This document shows, piece after piece, positions 53,096-54,775 of a DNA stretch of 54,775 nt (position 1 is the stretch's first letter; each line of letters begins with the position of its first letter). Both the position numbers and the translations under genes were made by a program. Source of the stretch: Streptomyces sp. ISL-36 (GTDB lineage Bacteria; Actinomycetota; Actinomycetes; Streptomycetales; Streptomycetaceae); NCBI RefSeq assembly GCF_018614205.1, contig NZ_JAGGOS010000001.1, positions 1 to 54,775 on the forward strand, written 5' to 3'. The notes beneath the pieces are model-generated. The model saw only the letters and a program-made list of their open reading frames with translations, made no database searches and had not been told where the DNA came from.

Positions 53096-54424
53096 TCACA
53101 TGCGCGGACGGCCCATCGCGCGGTACATCCACCCCGCCTCGCGCCACAGCGTCGCGTCCAGCGCGTTGCGGCCGTCCAGGATCACCCGCGAGGTCACGAC
53201 CTCGCCCAGCTCCGCCGGGTCCAGGGCGTCCCGGAACTCGCGCCACTCCGTCAGGTGCAGCACCACGTCCGCGCCCCGCACGGCCTCCAGCGCCGACTCC
53301 GCGTACTCCAGCGTCGGGAAGAGCCGGCGGGCGTTCTCCATGCCCTTCGGGTCGTAGACCGTGACCTGACCGCCCTGGAGATGGATCTGTCCGGCCACGT
53401 TCAGCGCGGGCGAGTCCCGTACGTCGTCCGAGTCCGGCTTGAAGGTGGCGCCGAGCACCGCCACCCGCTTGCCCAGGAACGAGCCGCCCCCGAGGGCGTC
53501 GCGCGCCATGTCGACCATCTGGCCGCGCCGCCGCATGTTGATGGAGTCGATCTCCCGCAGGAAGGTCAGCGCCTGGTCCGCGCCCAGCTCGCCCGCCCGC
53601 GCCATGAAGGCGCGGATGTCCTTGGGCAGGCAGCCGCCGCCGAAGCCGATCCCGGCCCGCAGGAACTTGGAACCGATCCGCTCGTCGTAGCCGATCGCCT
53701 CCGCCAGCTTGGCGACGTCACCGCCGGCGGCCTCGCAGACCTCCGCCATCGCGTTGATGAAGGAGATCTTCGTCGCGAGGAAGGAGTTCGCCGCGGTCTT
53801 CACCAGCTCCGCCGTCGGGAAGTCCGTGACCACGAACGGCGAGCCCGCCTGGATCGGCCCGGCGTAGATCTCGCGCAGCACCTTCTCCGCGCGCTCGCTG
53901 CGCACGCCGGCCACGAGGCGGTCCGGGCGCAGGGTGTCCTGCACGGCGAAGCCCTCCCGGAGGAACTCCGGGTTCCAGGCGAGCTCGACGCCCTCCGGCA
54001 GCAGCTCCGCCAGGCGCTCGGCCGAGCCGACCGGCACGGTCGACTTGCCGACGACCAGCGAGCCCGACCGCACCACGCCCGCGAGCGAGGCGAAGGCCGC
54101 GTCGACGTAGCGCATGTCGCAGGCGTAGTCGCCGTGCTTCTGCGGGGTGTTCACACAGACGAAGTGGACGTCGCCGAAGTCGCCGACCTCTTCCCAGGAG
54201 GTGGTGAAGCGCAGCCGCCCGGTGGATCCCTCGATGCCGGCGACGTGCCGGGCGAGCAGCTCCTCGAGCCCGGGCTCGTACATCGGCACCCGGCCGGCGG
54301 CCAGCATCTCGATCTTCTCGGGGACGACGTCGAGGCCGAGGACTTCGAAGCCGAGCTCCGCCATGGCCGCTGCGTGCGTGGCGCCGAGGTAGCCGGTGCC
54401 GATCACGGTGATCTTGAGGGCCAT
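53096..54424 (-). CDS. UDP-glucose 6-dehydrogenase family protein
   Basis: A 442-residue NAD-dependent nucleotide-sugar dehydrogenase, most likely making UDP-glucuronate for surface glycans or glycosylation. The NAD motif VIGTGYLGATHAAAMAELG, the substrate region VCVNTPQK, KSTVPVGSA, and the catalytic cysteine motif GIGFGGGCLPKDI are present. The C-terminal UDP-binding domain has GATFKPDSDDVRDSPAL. GGAG lies 6 nt before the ATG. UDP-N-acetyl-mannosamine dehydrogenases share these motifs, so the sugar is not certain. Confidence 0.92.
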   Translation of the reverse strand: MALKITVIGTGYLGATHAAAMAELGFEVLGLDVVPEKIEMLAAGRVPMYEPGLEELLARHVAGIEGSTGRLRFTTSWEEVGDFGDVHFVCVNTPQKHGDYACDMRYVDAAFASLAGVVRSGSLVVGKSTVPVGSAERLAELLPEGVELAWNPEFLREGFAVQDTLRPDRLVAGVRSERAEKVLREIYAGPIQAGSPFVVTDFPTAELVKTAANSFLATKISFINAMAEVCEAAGGDVAKLAEAIGYDERIGSKFLRAGIGFGGGCLPKDIRAFMARAGELGADQALTFLREIDSINMRRRGQMVDMARDALGGGSFLGKRVAVLGATFKPDSDDVRDSPALNVAGQIHLQGGQVTVYDPKGMENARRLFPTLEYAESALEAVRGADVVLHLTEWREFRDALDPAELGEVVTSRVILDGRNALDATLWREAGWMYRAMGRPRM

Positions 54425-54541
54425 GCGGTCTCCAGGAGGTCGGGCGGAATGCCTGCCCGAGCATAGTCGGGGCCTGGCCCGGTGCCTGGTCACGCCCTAC
54501 CATTTCAGTTACTTAACGGTAGTTAGCATGCGTGGGAGTGA

Positions 54542-54775
54542 ATGAGCGTGGCGGGTTCTGCTGATTTCGACCTGTATCGCCCGTCGGAGGAGCACGAGAT
54601 GCTCCGGGAGACGGTCCGTGCGCTGGCGGAGGCGAAGATCGTGCCGTTCGCGGCGGCGGTCGACGAGGAGGCGCGGTTCCCCCAGGAGGCGCTGGAGGCG
54701 CTGGTGGCGGCGGATCTGCAGGCGGTGCACGTGCCGGAGTCGTACGGGGGTGCTGGGGCGGACGCGCTGGCGACG
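54542..54775 (+). CDS. Acyl-CoA dehydrogenase, N-terminal part
   Basis: Cut by the right edge after 78 codons. The N-terminal helical domain of acyl-CoA dehydrogenases is recognisable (FDLYRPSEEHEMLRETVRAL, AKIVPFAAAVDEEARFP, HVPESYGGAGADALA). It would oxidise acyl-CoA with FAD in beta-oxidation or branched-chain amino-acid breakdown. GGAG lies just upstream of the ATG. The preceding TTACTTAACGGTAGTTAGC (54508-54526) is AT-rich for this genome and may be a regulator site. Confidence 0.9.
   Translation, partial: MSVAGSADFDLYRPSEEHEMLRETVRALAEAKIVPFAAAVDEEARFPQEALEALVAADLQAVHVPESYGGAGADALAT

Overview
This is a chromosomal segment of a Streptomyces-type actinomycete. The DNA is very GC-rich with strong third-position GC bias, many starts are GTG, and neighbouring genes often overlap by 4 bp. 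The window carries the developmental leucyl-tRNA gene bldA (anticodon UAA), RpfA under a c-di-AMP riboswitch, a SigB-type sigma factor with its partner-switching regulators, and sortase-anchored surface proteins. Gene order (rpf, eno, divIC, DUF501, ppx, ndh, cfa ... cbs ... hutU-hutF-hutI ... sigma triad ... purK-purE) looks like core-chromosome synteny. I see no insertion sequence, prophage, CRISPR array or rRNA.

Left part (1-13.5 kb): the 3' end of a LysM protein; rpfA with its long riboswitch leader; enolase, the DivIC-like division protein, DUF501 and exopolyphosphatase in a row; a type II NADH dehydrogenase with a probable Rex operator upstream; a cyclopropane-fatty-acid synthase-like enzyme; a secreted phospholipase D-like protein; and, on the minus strand, a large FtsX/MacB-type ABC exporter.

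Middle (13.5-28.6 kb): bldA, a Bax-inhibitor-1-like membrane protein, small hypotheticals, a thiolase whose 3' end is copied into a 100-bp tandem repeat, a membrane-tethered SGNH hydrolase, cystathionine beta-synthase, and an RpiR-type regulator. Next come a minus-strand cluster of three roadblock/LC7 proteins plus a DUF4388 protein, an APC amino-acid permease, an SRPBCC protein and a fold-type III PLP decarboxylase-like enzyme. The first roadblock gene carries two in-frame TTA codons, the only ones I found by eye in the window, so it is a candidate bldA target about 11 kb from bldA.

Right part (28.6-54.8 kb): a histidine-utilisation operon (hutU, an M20 amidohydrolase, hutF, hutI), an Asp/Glu racemase-like protein, a secreted nuclease-like protein with three N-terminal beta-trefoil-like repeats, and the sigma/anti-anti-sigma/anti-sigma triad. 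A tightly coupled four-gene operon of surface proteins follows (LPRTG-anchored, DUF916-like, membrane protein, LAETG-anchored). Then come a POT peptide transporter, a two-component system, GtrA, purK-purE-dipeptidase, a second dipeptidase paralogue that has lost its metal ligands, a degenerate 16-bp repeat array, UDP-glucose dehydrogenase, and the start of an acyl-CoA dehydrogenase.

The most promising undescribed systems are the TTA-containing roadblock/DUF4388 cluster and the four-gene surface operon. Strong hairpins, mostly without long U-tracts, separate many transcription units.
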